In this document: piece after piece, positions 23,148-31,805 of the stretch | Numbering within the stretch: position 1 is the first letter of the stretch | How the letters are laid out: every line of letters starts with the position of its first letter | Assembly (NCBI GenBank): GCA_963663005.2 | Contig: CAXXHH010000003.1 | Location: forward strand, 496,001 to 560,000 | DNA from: CAINVV01 sp963663005 | GTDB taxonomy: Bacteria; Bacteroidota; Bacteroidia; Bacteroidales; Prolixibacteraceae | Direction: 5' to 3' | Length of the DNA stretch: 64,000 bases | Translations under genes and position numbers: made by a program | Notes under the pieces: model-generated | What the model saw: only the letters and a program-made list of their open reading frames with translations | The model's database searches: none | Told to the model about the DNA's origin: nothing

Positions 23148-25196
23148 ATGAAAGGAAAAATCGGGGTAACGAGCGAAAACCTCTTCCCAATTATCAAGAA
23201 ATTTCTCTATTCCGATCACGATATTTTTCTTCGTGAGATTGTATCAAACGCCGTAGATGCTTCGCAAAAGCTTAAAACATTGGCTTCTGCAGGTAAATTT
23301 AGTGAAGAACTGACGAACCTGAAGGTCAAAGTCTCGGTCAATAAGGAGCAGAAAACGCTTACGGTGTCGGATAATGGCATCGGAATGACATCAGACGAAG
23401 TCGAAAAGTACATTAACCAGATTGCCTTTTCAGGCGCAGACGAGTTCCTGAAAAAGTACAAAAATGACGCAAATGCGATTATCGGACATTTTGGACTGGG
23501 TTTTTACTCTTCCTTCATGGTTTCTGAAGAAGTCGAGATTATTTCGAAATCTTACAAGAAAAACGCGAAGGCCGTTCGTTGGGTTTGCGATGGTTCTCCC
23601 GAATTTATGATGGAAGATACTGAGAAATCATCGGTGGGTACAGATATCATCATGCACCTCAACTCTGATTCTCTGGAATTTTTGGAAGAAAACAGAATCA
23701 CCGAACTTCTTAATAAATATTGCAAGTTCCTGCCCGTCCCGGTAGTTTTTGGAAAGAAGAAAGAGTGGAAAGACGGAAAGTATGAGGATACTGACGAAGA
23801 TAATCAGATCAACGACGTCGCCCCGGCCTGGACAAAAAAACCAGTCGACCTGAAAGAGGAAGATTACACCAGTTTCTACCGGCAGCTTTACCCGATGGCC
23901 GATGAGCCGTTGTTCAATATCCACCTGAATGTTGACTACCCATTCAACCTGACGGGGATTCTCTATTTTCCGAAACTGAAGAATAATTTTGAAGTTCAGA
24001 AAAACAAAATTCAACTATATAGCAATCAGGTTTTTGTAACCGATTCGGTAGAGGGTATCGTTCCTGAGTTTTTGACTCTGCTGCATGGTGTGCTGGACTC
24101 TCCGGATATTCCGCTGAATGTGTCCCGTTCATACCTGCAAAACGACTCCAACGTCAGGAAAATAAGCAGCCACATAACCAAAAAAGTAGCCGATCGTTTG
24201 CAGGATATCTTCAAAGAAAAACGCACAGAGCTCGAAGAAAAATGGAACGATCTGAAGCTGTTTATTGAATATGGCATGCTGACAGATGAGAAATTCTACG
24301 AAAAAGCGCTGAAGTTCTTCTTCTTCACCAATACCGACAATAAACTTTTCACTTGGGATGAATATAAGTCGTTGATTGAAGGTAACCAGACCGACAAGGA
24401 CAAAAAACTTGTTTACCTCTATGCAACAAATGTGGAAGCCCAGTTTAGTTTCATTGAAGCAGCAAAAAGCAAGGGCTACGATGTACTCCTGATGGACGAC
24501 GTTCTTGCTACGCCTCTTCTCAATCACTTTGAACAGAAGTATCCGGAGTCACACTTTGTGAGGGTAGACGCAGATGTTGCCGAAAAACTGATCGTGAAAG
24601 AAGACCACAAGCTGAGCGCACTCACTACCGAGGAGAAGAATGAACTAAGTCCGATATTCCAGGCTGTCATTCCGAAAGAACGCGGACAGTTTATTATCGA
24701 CTTCCAGGATTTGGGAGAAAATGGTTCTCCGATGATAATTACCCAGAATGAATTCATGCGCCGAATGAAGGATATGTCCAAAATGCAGGCAGGAATGAGT
24801 TTTTATGGTGAGATGCCCGACAGCTACAATCTGGTGGTGAACCTTTCACATCCTCTGGTAAAGAAAGTACTAGATGAGAAAGAGGCCAACCTAAGTACAG
24901 ATTTGGCCAAATTTCAATCTGAGCTCTCCAAATTAAACGAACAAAAAAGTTCATTGGAGAAACTCAAAGAGGGCAAAAAAGACGAAGAAGTTCCACAGGA
25001 AGAGAAAGACCTGCTGAATGAGACACGCGATCAAATCACAAAAGTGGAAGCAGACAGACGCGGAAAACTGGAGCAGTTTGGAGCAGGAAACCCACTTACC
25101 AATCAGTTAGTAGACCTTGCATTTCTTGCGAACAATATGCTAAAAGGTGAAGCGCTTTCCAACTTTGTTAAGCGTAGCATTGAACTTATAAAATAA
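23148..25196 (+). CDS. htpG: Chaperone HtpG (Hsp90)
   Basis: HtpG is the bacterial Hsp90, an ATP-dependent dimeric chaperone. The 682-residue protein shows the N-terminal GHKL ATP site (REIVSNAVDAS, DNGIGM, GHFGLGFYSSFM), a middle domain with the catalytic-loop region SRSYLQND, and a C-terminal dimerisation domain. A charged segment near residues 585-640 (KLNEQKSSLEKLKEGKKDEE) looks coiled-coil and is typical of Bacteroidota HtpG. It ends just before a strong shared terminator. Confidence 0.96.
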   Translation: MKGKIGVTSENLFPIIKKFLYSDHDIFLREIVSNAVDASQKLKTLASAGKFSEELTNLKVKVSVNKEQKTLTVSDNGIGMTSDEVEKYINQIAFSGADEFLKKYKNDANAIIGHFGLGFYSSFMVSEEVEIISKSYKKNAKAVRWVCDGSPEFMMEDTEKSSVGTDIIMHLNSDSLEFLEENRITELLNKYCKFLPVPVVFGKKKEWKDGKYEDTDEDNQINDVAPAWTKKPVDLKEEDYTSFYRQLYPMADEPLFNIHLNVDYPFNLTGILYFPKLKNNFEVQKNKIQLYSNQVFVTDSVEGIVPEFLTLLHGVLDSPDIPLNVSRSYLQNDSNVRKISSHITKKVADRLQDIFKEKRTELEEKWNDLKLFIEYGMLTDEKFYEKALKFFFFTNTDNKLFTWDEYKSLIEGNQTDKDKKLVYLYATNVEAQFSFIEAAKSKGYDVLLMDDVLATPLLNHFEQKYPESHFVRVDADVAEKLIVKEDHKLSALTTEEKNELSPIFQAVIPKERGQFIIDFQDLGENGSPMIITQNEFMRRMKDMSKMQAGMSFYGEMPDSYNLVVNLSHPLVKKVLDEKEANLSTDLAKFQSELSKLNEQKSSLEKLKEGKKDEEVPQEEKDLLNETRDQITKVEADRRGKLEQFGAGNPLTNQLVDLAFLANNMLKGEALSNFVKRSIELIK

Positions 25197-25203
25197 GGTT
25201 TAT

Positions 25204-25256
25204 ATGTACTTAAATAACAAAAGGGGCGCAAAGCCCCTTTTGTTATTTAAGTACAT
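25204..25256. terminator. Bidirectional terminator, 24-bp perfect stem
   Basis: Positions 25204-25227 and 25233-25256 are exact reverse complements with a 5-nt loop (GCAAA). The GC core GGGGC/GCCCC is flanked by AAAA and TTTT on each side, so it can stop htpG (plus) and sdaA (minus). The right arm contains the sdaA stop and last codons. Confidence 0.92.
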
Positions 25257-26442
25257 GAAAATGTGCCAGGCCTCCTTCGGAAGTCTCCTTGTAAATGGAG
25301 GGGAGGTCGTGCCCGGTCTGCGCCATGGTCTGCACAATTTTATCAAAACTGATCATGTGCCGACCATCCGACAACATCGCATAATTGTTGTGGTTTATTG
25401 CCCGTGCAGCAGCAAAGGCATTCCGCTCAATGCATGGAACCTGAACCAGTCCGGCTACGGGATCGCAGGTTAACCCTAAATGATGTTCAAGACCCATTTC
25501 TGCCGCATATTCGACCTGATAGATGCTCCCTCCGCTCATTTGCGTGGCGGCAGCTGAGGCCATAGCACAGGCAGTGCCTACTTCGCCCTGACACCCAACA
25601 TCGGCGCCCGAAATTGAGGCGTTTGTTTTGACGATATTTCCAATAATACCAGCTGTAGCCAAAGCCTTCAGAATTTTCTTATCGGAAATTTTATAGAATT
25701 TGGATGCATACTTCAGCACGGATGGCATAACCCCGCACGCCCCGCAGGTAGGCGCTGTGACAATCAATCCGCCCGATGCGTTTTCCTCTGAGACGGCCAG
25801 CGCATAAGCATAAATCATCCCGCGTTTCTTGATATCCGGCTCAAAATAGCTCGCCTTCTCATAATAAGCCGACGCTTTTCTCGGATATTTAAGAATCCCT
25901 GGCAGGGTTCCTTCCGTATCCAAGCCTCTTTTAATCGCATCCTGCATTACTTTCCAGACTTCGTTCAGATAATCCCATATGTCAGGCTCTTCGAATTCAT
26001 CGACATAATCATAGATATTTTTCCCATTCTTATAACACCAGCTCAAAATAGCCTCAAGATTTGACTCGGGGTATATCAGTTTGGTCTCGGAAACGGTCAA
26101 ATCGTCGACGATCGAACCTCCTCCGACAGAATATGCAATCCACTTCTCCATAACAGTGTTGGCAGCATCCAGCGCCTCAAATTTAACCGCATTGGGATGC
26201 CGCGGAAGAAAGACGGTGGGTAACCATTCAAACTCTACAGGAAACGGTTTCAGGGTATTGGCAATAGCCTGATCCGTGAGGTGACCTTTCCCCGTAGCCG
26301 CCAGACTTCCGTACAGCGTTACCCTGAAAGAAGCGGCTGCAGTATTCCTGCTTAGAAAAATCTCGGCAGCTTTCTTCGGACCCATTGTATGACTGGAGGA
26401 AGGTCCGTATCCAATTTTATAAATTTCCCTGATTGATTCCAT
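25243..26442 (-). CDS. sdaA: L-serine ammonia-lyase, iron-sulfur-dependent
   Basis: This enzyme deaminates L-serine to pyruvate and ammonia using a [4Fe-4S] cluster. The 399-residue single-chain form combines the beta domain (start IREIYKIGYGPSSSHTMGPKKAAEIF) with the alpha domain. The alpha domain contains VTAPTCGACGVMPSVL, GSIYQVEYAAEMGLEHHLGLTCDPV and VQVPCIERNA with the cluster Cys residues. Its last four codons lie in the stem of the shared terminator. The gene converges with htpG. Confidence 0.94.
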   Translation of the reverse strand: MESIREIYKIGYGPSSSHTMGPKKAAEIFLSRNTAAASFRVTLYGSLAATGKGHLTDQAIANTLKPFPVEFEWLPTVFLPRHPNAVKFEALDAANTVMEKWIAYSVGGGSIVDDLTVSETKLIYPESNLEAILSWCYKNGKNIYDYVDEFEEPDIWDYLNEVWKVMQDAIKRGLDTEGTLPGILKYPRKASAYYEKASYFEPDIKKRGMIYAYALAVSEENASGGLIVTAPTCGACGVMPSVLKYASKFYKISDKKILKALATAGIIGNIVKTNASISGADVGCQGEVGTACAMASAAATQMSGGSIYQVEYAAEMGLEHHLGLTCDPVAGLVQVPCIERNAFAAARAINHNNYAMLSDGRHMISFDKIVQTMAQTGHDLPSIYKETSEGGLAHFHVLK

Positions 26443-26602
26443 TTTTTTATCGAAAAGTGAAAAATGAACGGCGAAAAATGAAAAAGTTCTGACAAAGATA
26501 ACAAATACCTTTTTCGCGAATTTTGGTTAATGATAATTCGGTCGGGAATCGTTTTTTATCCAAGAATTGAGGATATTTGTACTGGTAAAAAAATAAAATT
26601 GC

Positions 26603-26986
26603 ATGGCATTAAATTTATCGGAAAAAGATCTGGAGAAAATAATTCTTGTTGGCGACCGGGTTTTGGTAAAGCCAAAAAATCCAAATCAGAAAACAAGTTC
26701 CGGACTTTATCTTCCCCCCGCTGCTCTTGAAAAGGAAAGTGTGCAATCCGGCTACGTAATTAAGACTGGTCCGGGTTTTCCTATACCGGCATTGACTGAC
26801 GACGACGAACCATGGAAAGAGGTAAAAGAGGAGGTAAAATATGTGCCACTGCAAGCACATGAAGGCGATTTAGCTGTTTACCTGAGCAAAACAGGAATAG
26901 AAATTGAATTCAAGAAAGAGAAATATCTGATTCTTTCTCATTCTGCCATTCTTATGTTAGTTAGGGAGGAAGGCTTATTTGAATAA
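26603..26986 (+). CDS. GroES-like co-chaperonin family protein
   Basis: This 127-residue protein has the Cpn10 fold. VGDRVLVKPKNPNQKTSSGLYLPPAALEKESVQSGYVIKTGPG aligns with GroES strands and the mobile loop region. The C-terminal YLILSHSAILMLV matches the final strand. GroES is usually about 95 residues. Here an insertion (about 68-90, ALTDDDEPWKEVKEEVKYVPLQAHEGD) lengthens it, and no groEL follows, so it is a stand-alone paralogue rather than the main groS. Its partner is unknown. Confidence 0.82.
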   Translation: MALNLSEKDLEKIILVGDRVLVKPKNPNQKTSSGLYLPPAALEKESVQSGYVIKTGPGFPIPALTDDDEPWKEVKEEVKYVPLQAHEGDLAVYLSKTGIEIEFKKEKYLILSHSAILMLVREEGLFE

Positions 26987-26991
26987 TGAAA

Positions 26992-27014
26992 AAGGGTGCC
27001 TTTCGACACCCCTT
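26992..27014. terminator. Terminator between GroES-like and superoxide reductase genes
   Basis: GGGTG (26994-26998) pairs with CACCC (27007-27011) around an 8-nt loop. On the minus strand it is followed by a T-run, so it mainly serves the superoxide reductase gene. On the plus strand the T-run is interrupted. Confidence 0.65.
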
Positions 27015-27019
27015 ATTCT

Positions 27020-27400
27020 TTATTCAGCGACTTCTACAGCCACTTCGTTACTCTGCCACAAACCGTGTTTGGTACAAAATGCATGAGCCATTAATTTCAT
27101 GCTTCTCGAAGGAACGATGTAAAAATCTACTTCAAACTGACTTGGAGCGCTTCCTAAAGCACCGGCAGAAAGCGTGGTCTGAGCCAGCATCTTTTCACCA
27201 TCCCAAAGTTGAACCCAGCTGATGTAATGGTCAAAATCGTCGGGGTGCTTGTATTCATCCCCAACTTTAACTTTGACTTTAAATTTTTCGCTTTTGACAG
27301 CAGTCGCAGCACAATGAACAAATGCCGAATGTCGGTCAATGTAATCACGCTTTGCTTCCCTTTCAATCTGGGAAATGTCTTCGTAACGGTTAATCTTCAT
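27020..27400 (-). CDS. Superoxide reductase, neelaredoxin-type, with altered active-site lid
   Basis: This 126-residue single-domain superoxide reductase would reduce superoxide to peroxide without making oxygen, a trait of anaerobes. The predicted iron ligands are present: His24, His52 (KHPDD), His58 (DHYI), Cys109 and His112 (CTKHGLW). The N-terminal desulforedoxin domain is absent, making it the 1Fe class. The lid motif, usually EKHxP with Glu and Lys assisting catalysis, reads Asp22-Arg23-His24-Ser25-Ala26 here. It lies 41 bp downstream of the peroxiredoxin gene on the same strand. Confidence 0.88.
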   Translation of the reverse strand: MKINRYEDISQIEREAKRDYIDRHSAFVHCAATAVKSEKFKVKVKVGDEYKHPDDFDHYISWVQLWDGEKMLAQTTLSAGALGSAPSQFEVDFYIVPSRSMKLMAHAFCTKHGLWQSNEVAVEVAE

Positions 27401-27441
27401 TTTGAATAAATTTGTTTGTATAAAATAGATAGTTCACTACC

Positions 27442-28074
27442 TCAGTGCTTCGACAAATAACTTGCAACACCTTCCGCGGTGGCGTTCATTGCATCATCGC
27501 CCTGCTTCCAGTTCGCTGGACAAACTTCTCCGTACTCTTCGAAGTGAGCCAATGCATCTACCATTCTGATTACTTCATCAACACTGCGTCCTAATGGCAG
27601 GTCGTTAACCAGTTGGTGACGAACAACACCTTTTTTATCGATCAGGAACAGACCTCTGAAGGCCACCGGAGCGCCAACAAAAGAGGATTCCCCTTCTTCG
27701 TTTACTTCATATTCACCAGCCAATACACCATAGTTCTCAGCAATGGTTTTGCTCAGATCGGATACCAGCGGAAATTTTACACCTTTAATACCACCGTTGT
27801 TCTTTTCAGTATTCAACCAGGCCCAATGTGAAAATTCTGAATCAACAGAACAACCAACAACGGCTACATTGCGTTTCTCAAATTCAGCCAGTTTTTCCTG
27901 AAATGCAAGAATCTCGGTAGGGCACACGAAAGTGAAATCCAGCGGATAAAAGAAGAATACTACATATTTCTCACCTTTGAATTGCTCCAAAGAAAAATCC
28001 TTAACGATATCGTTGCCATTAACAACAGCAGTTGCCTTAAATGAAGGCGCTTTTTTACCAACTAATGTACACAT
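27442..28074 (-). CDS. 2-Cys peroxiredoxin (AhpC/Prx1 type)
   Basis: This 210-residue thiol peroxidase has the peroxidatic Cys51 in DFTFVCPTE and the resolving Cys185 in GEVCPANW, both canonical. It would remove the peroxide produced by the superoxide reductase encoded just downstream. A TATTTTTG box lies on the minus strand 34 bp upstream, and the gene is divergent from perR. These facts suggest, but do not prove, peroxide-responsive control. Confidence 0.95.
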   Translation of the reverse strand: MCTLVGKKAPSFKATAVVNGNDIVKDFSLEQFKGEKYVVFFFYPLDFTFVCPTEILAFQEKLAEFEKRNVAVVGCSVDSEFSHWAWLNTEKNNGGIKGVKFPLVSDLSKTIAENYGVLAGEYEVNEEGESSFVGAPVAFRGLFLIDKKGVVRHQLVNDLPLGRSVDEVIRMVDALAHFEEYGEVCPANWKQGDDAMNATAEGVASYLSKH

Positions 28075-28107
28075 ATTTAAATAATTTAATATAAATTGAA
28101 ATGATTA

Positions 28108-28115
28108 CAAAAATA
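28108..28115 (-). promoter_or_regulatory. -7 box upstream of the peroxiredoxin gene
   Basis: On the minus strand this is TATTTTTG (TAnnTTTG), 34 bp before the ATG. An AT-rich stretch next to it (28111-28130) could hold a PerR operator, but no clean inverted repeat is visible. Confidence 0.5.
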
Positions 28116-28209
28116 GTATTTTTAATTAGTCTGAAAAAATTCTTCTCGTAAATATCGCAAAAAAAAGTGAGGATTTAAGCATTTTTTAATACTATTTTGC
28201 TCACAAAAA

Positions 28210-28254
28210 TGAAATACCCGTGAGCAACATTCAACCCAACAAAAAATGAATATC
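28210..28254. repeat. Diverged copy of a repeat flanking perR (left)
   Basis: TGAAATACCCGTGAGCA (28210-28226) and ATGAATATC (28246-28254) recur in the same order and almost the same spacing at 28825-28868, on the other side of perR. The rest of the 28075-28368 gap is AT-rich promoter DNA. Confidence 0.6.
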
Positions 28255-28368
28255 CTTGTTTTCCTCAAGACCTTTTAAAAAACAAATTATATTCTGATAA
28301 ATAATGGCTTCAACATTTTGTTCAGTTAAATAAATCCAGCATATTTGTATTGAAAACAGAAAATAAGA

Positions 28369-28788
28369 ATGGAACAGCAACAGATTTCAGCCTATCTGAC
28401 AAAAAACGGGATCAGACCGCTTCAAAAGCGCGTCAAGATAATGAGTTACCTTGTTTCTAAAAGGAATCATCCGACCGTGGATATGATATACAGCGATCTT
28501 ATTCATGAAATCAATGGATTGTCTAAGACTACAATATACAATGTACTTAACTTGTTTGTAGATTCTGGCGTTGCATTGGCTCTCAACATCGAAGGAAATG
28601 AAATCAGGTATGATGCTGATACCTCCATTCACGGACACTTCAAATGCAAAATCTGTTCGGGAGTTATCGACTTCCGCATCAAGGAAGAGGATCTTCCGAA
28701 ACCATTGCTCGAAGGTTTTAGAGTAGATGAGCAACATTATTACCTCAAAGGAGTATGCTCCTTCTGCGCCAATAAGATAGAGGCATAG
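28369..28788 (+). CDS. perR: Fur-family regulator, PerR-like
   Basis: This 139-residue winged-helix metalloregulator is most likely a peroxide sensor. The structural zinc site is CKIC (Cys93, Cys96) with CSFC (Cys130, Cys133). The regulatory metal site can be laid out as His34, Asp82 or Asp84, His88, His90 and Asp101. The Asp at the last position is typical of PerR rather than Fur. The DNA-reading helix region is LSKTTIYNVLNLFVDSG. It is divergent from peroxiredoxin and superoxide reductase genes, its probable targets. Confidence 0.88.
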   Translation: MEQQQISAYLTKNGIRPLQKRVKIMSYLVSKRNHPTVDMIYSDLIHEINGLSKTTIYNVLNLFVDSGVALALNIEGNEIRYDADTSIHGHFKCKICSGVIDFRIKEEDLPKPLLEGFRVDEQHYYLKGVCSFCANKIEA

Positions 28789-28824
28789 TTTCATTCTGCC
28801 TTTAAAAACGAAATTACCTACGCG

Positions 28825-28876
28825 TGAAATACCCATGAGCAGGTTTCGCGCCTATCGCGATGAATATCTGGGTATT
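28825..28876. repeat. Two-tier hairpin repeat after perR (right copy)
   Basis: The repeat TGAAATACCCATGAGCA...ATGAATATC is closed here into a hairpin. AATACCCA (28828-28835) pairs with TGGGTATT (28869-28876), and inside it TCGCG (28846-28850) pairs with CGCGA (28856-28860). The left copy lacks these arms. Confidence 0.65.
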
Positions 28877-28929
28877 GGCTTCGCCGATCTTCGATTCCAT
28901 GCGACAGGTAAAAAACAAATTATATACGC

Positions 28930-30264
28930 ATGAAACTCTGGGAAAAGGGGACGAAAATCAACGAATTAATCGAATCGTTCACGGTTGGGAAAGATCGTGA
29001 AATGGATTTTTACCTGGCGAAATTTGATGTCGTCGGTTCTCTTGCGCATATCCGTATGCTCCGTCACATCGATTTATTGACTCAGGACGAACTCACGGTA
29101 TTATCGGCTGCGTTAAAAAATATCTATCGTGAAATCGCCCGGGGAGAATTTTCCATCGAAGAAGGTGTGGAAGATATTCATTCCCAGATTGAGCTTCTAC
29201 TGACAAAACGCCTCGGCGAAGTTGGCAAAAAGATCCACAGCGGAAGGTCACGCAATGATCAGGTTCTCCTGGATTTGAAGCTTTTTACGCGGGATGCGGT
29301 TAAAACGGTTACCGAGAACACTGCTTCTCTTTTTTCCGTACTAATTACTCAAAGTGATCGTTACCGGGAGGTTCTGATGCCCGGATATACCCATCTGCAG
29401 GTTGCAATGCCATCCTCATTTGGTTTGTGGTTCAGCGCTTACGCGGAAAGTCTGACAGACGATCTGATGCTGTTACAGGCTGCCTACAGGGTTGCCGACC
29501 AGAATCCACTTGGCTCAGCGGCCGGATATGGCTCCTCCTTTCCGCTTAACCGCCAGATGACGACTGATCTGCTTGGATTTGAAACGATGAATTTTAATGT
29601 GGTTTATGCGCAGATGGGGCGTGGCAAAATGGAACGGACAGTCTTGTTTGCGCTGGCCTCCATTGCATCTACCCTTTCAAGGCTGGCCTACGATGTTTGC
29701 CTTTTCATGAGCCAGAACTTTGGCTTTGTGACTTTGCCGGATGAGCTCACGACGGGTTCGAGCATAATGCCGCACAAGAAAAATCCGGATGTTTTTGAAC
29801 TCTTGCGTGCTCATTGCAACAGAATCCAGTCGCTCCCGACGCAAATGTTATCGGTCACAAATAACCTGCCAAGCGGCTACTTTAGGGATATGCAACTAAC
29901 AAAGGAGTTGTTCATTCCTGCATTTCAGGAATTGAATGAGTGCATCAACATTGCCGCGTTTGCCCTCGAGAATATAAAGGTAAACGAACATATTCTCGAA
30001 GACGACAAGTACCGTTATTTATATAGTGTAGAAGAGGTAAATCGTCTGGTTCTGGCCGGCACTCCATTCCGTGATGCCTACCGGGAAGTAGGATCAGCTA
30101 TTGAAAAAGGTAATTTCAATCCTGACAAGAATATCCACCATTCACACGAGGGAAGTATTGGAAATCTATGTCTCGACAGAATCGAAGAAAAAATGAAGAA
30201 GGTCCTCGACGACTTTCAGTTTACCAGGGCAACCAAAGCGATCGAAGACCTTCTGACTGATTGA
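28930..30264 (+). CDS. argH: Argininosuccinate lyase
   Basis: ArgH cleaves argininosuccinate to arginine and fumarate. The 444-residue protein is of the fumarase/aspartase superfamily. It has the signature TGSSIMPHKKNPDVFELLRAH, the N-terminal KIHSGRSRNDQVLLDLKLF, and GYTHLQVAMP with the catalytic His. Its stop codon is one base from the stop of the convergent gdhA, so no separate terminator fits between them. Confidence 0.96.
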   Translation: MKLWEKGTKINELIESFTVGKDREMDFYLAKFDVVGSLAHIRMLRHIDLLTQDELTVLSAALKNIYREIARGEFSIEEGVEDIHSQIELLLTKRLGEVGKKIHSGRSRNDQVLLDLKLFTRDAVKTVTENTASLFSVLITQSDRYREVLMPGYTHLQVAMPSSFGLWFSAYAESLTDDLMLLQAAYRVADQNPLGSAAGYGSSFPLNRQMTTDLLGFETMNFNVVYAQMGRGKMERTVLFALASIASTLSRLAYDVCLFMSQNFGFVTLPDELTTGSSIMPHKKNPDVFELLRAHCNRIQSLPTQMLSVTNNLPSGYFRDMQLTKELFIPAFQELNECINIAAFALENIKVNEHILEDDKYRYLYSVEEVNRLVLAGTPFRDAYREVGSAIEKGNFNPDKNIHHSHEGSIGNLCLDRIEEKMKKVLDDFQFTRATKAIEDLLTD

Positions 30265-30265
30265 A

Positions 30266-31618
30266 TTAAACCACTCCCTGAACGATCATCGCCTCAGCAA
30301 CTTTGATGAAACCACCAATATTGGCGCCTTTCACATAGTTAATGAAACCATCCTTTTCAGTTCCATATTTTACACAAGTCTCATGAATATTAATCATAAT
30401 CTGATGCAACCTTGCGTCTACTTCCTCGCGCGACCAAGGTAACCGCATCGAGTTTTGTGTCATTTCCAGTCCGGAGGTTGAAACGCCGCCAGCATTAGCC
30501 GCTTTACCCGGTCCATAAAGAATCTTGGAGTTGATGTATACCTCAACTGCTTCGGGCGTTGAAGGCATATTGGCACCCTCAGAAACAAGGAAGCATCCGT
30601 TGCTAATCAGCAATTTTGCATCCTCTTCATTAATCTCATTCTGCGTGGCACAAGGGAATGCGAGATCGCATGGAATTCCCCACGGGGTTTTACCTTCAAA
30701 ATATTGGGCGTGGTATTTATCCGCATATTCCTTGATCCTTCCACGACGAATATTCTTCAGTTCGAGTACAAACGCAAGTTTCTCGGTGTCAAATCCGGCA
30801 GGGTCATAGATAAATCCAGTAGAATCAGACATAGTGACCACCTTGGCGCCCATTTCAATTAATTTTTCGACAGCATATTGTGAAACGTTTCCGGAACCAG
30901 AAACGAGCGCTATTTTGCCTTTTAAATCTTGCTTGCGGGTTTTCAACATCTCCTCAGCAAAATAGACGGCTCCGTAGCCGGTTGCTTCAGGACGAATCAG
31001 GCTTCCCCCCCACTCGATAGCTTTTCCGGTTAAAACCCCGGTAAACTCATTGCGAATTCTCTTGTACTGACCATATAAATAGCCAATTTCCCGTCCGCCA
31101 ACACCGATATCCCCTGCCGGAACATCCGTATCACTTCCTATGAAACGTTGTAACTCAGTCATGAAACTCTGACAGAACCGCATCACTTCATAATCTGACT
31201 TTCCTTTAGGATCAAAATCTGAACCACCTTTACCACCGCCCATAGGAAGTGTCGTTAGACTGTTTTTGAAAACCTGCTCGAATGCAAGGAACTTAAGAAT
31301 TCCCAGGTTTACGGTCGGATGAAAACGCAAACCTCCCTTATATGGGCCAATTGCACTGTTCATCTGAATACGGAAACCCCTGTTGATCTGAATTTGGCCA
31401 TCGTCGTCTACCCACGGAACGCGAAACATTATCACGCGTTCTGGCTCCACCATACGCTCAAGAACTTTGGCATATTGGTATTTTGGATTTTCTTCGATGA
31501 ATGGCATCAAAGATTCAACCACTTCTTTCACTGCCTGATGAAATTCAGACTCTCCGGGATTTTTGGCGATAACCTTCGCCATAAATTCATTAACTTTTAC
31601 ATCTAAAATGTTAGCCAT
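30266..31618 (-). CDS. gdhA: NADP-type glutamate dehydrogenase
   Basis: This 450-residue hexameric enzyme interconverts 2-oxoglutarate plus ammonia and glutamate. The length and the segments KGGLRFHPTVNLGILKFL, PMGGGKGGSDFDPKGKSD (catalytic Lys region), DVPAGDIGVGGREIGYLYG and the Rossmann motif SGSGNVSQYAVEKL match the bacterial NADP-dependent class I type. Together with gltBD further on, the window encodes both the low-affinity and high-affinity glutamate routes. Confidence 0.96.
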   Translation of the reverse strand: MANILDVKVNEFMAKVIAKNPGESEFHQAVKEVVESLMPFIEENPKYQYAKVLERMVEPERVIMFRVPWVDDDGQIQINRGFRIQMNSAIGPYKGGLRFHPTVNLGILKFLAFEQVFKNSLTTLPMGGGKGGSDFDPKGKSDYEVMRFCQSFMTELQRFIGSDTDVPAGDIGVGGREIGYLYGQYKRIRNEFTGVLTGKAIEWGGSLIRPEATGYGAVYFAEEMLKTRKQDLKGKIALVSGSGNVSQYAVEKLIEMGAKVVTMSDSTGFIYDPAGFDTEKLAFVLELKNIRRGRIKEYADKYHAQYFEGKTPWGIPCDLAFPCATQNEINEEDAKLLISNGCFLVSEGANMPSTPEAVEVYINSKILYGPGKAANAGGVSTSGLEMTQNSMRLPWSREEVDARLHQIMINIHETCVKYGTEKDGFINYVKGANIGGFIKVAEAMIVQGVV

Positions 31619-31805
31619 ACAAATACTTATTTTAAGTTGTGTTTCGATTTTTGATAGATCCCAAACCCATTACGAGTAGGAGGAACAGGGTTTCCTGTAC
31701 CAGCAAAAATAGTGTACAAAGTAAAATTGATTGCTCCGTCCGAGTGCAATTACGTGTTTCACTTAATTGCCCGGAGTTGCGGTTTACGAAGCTCTTGTTT
31801 GTGGC

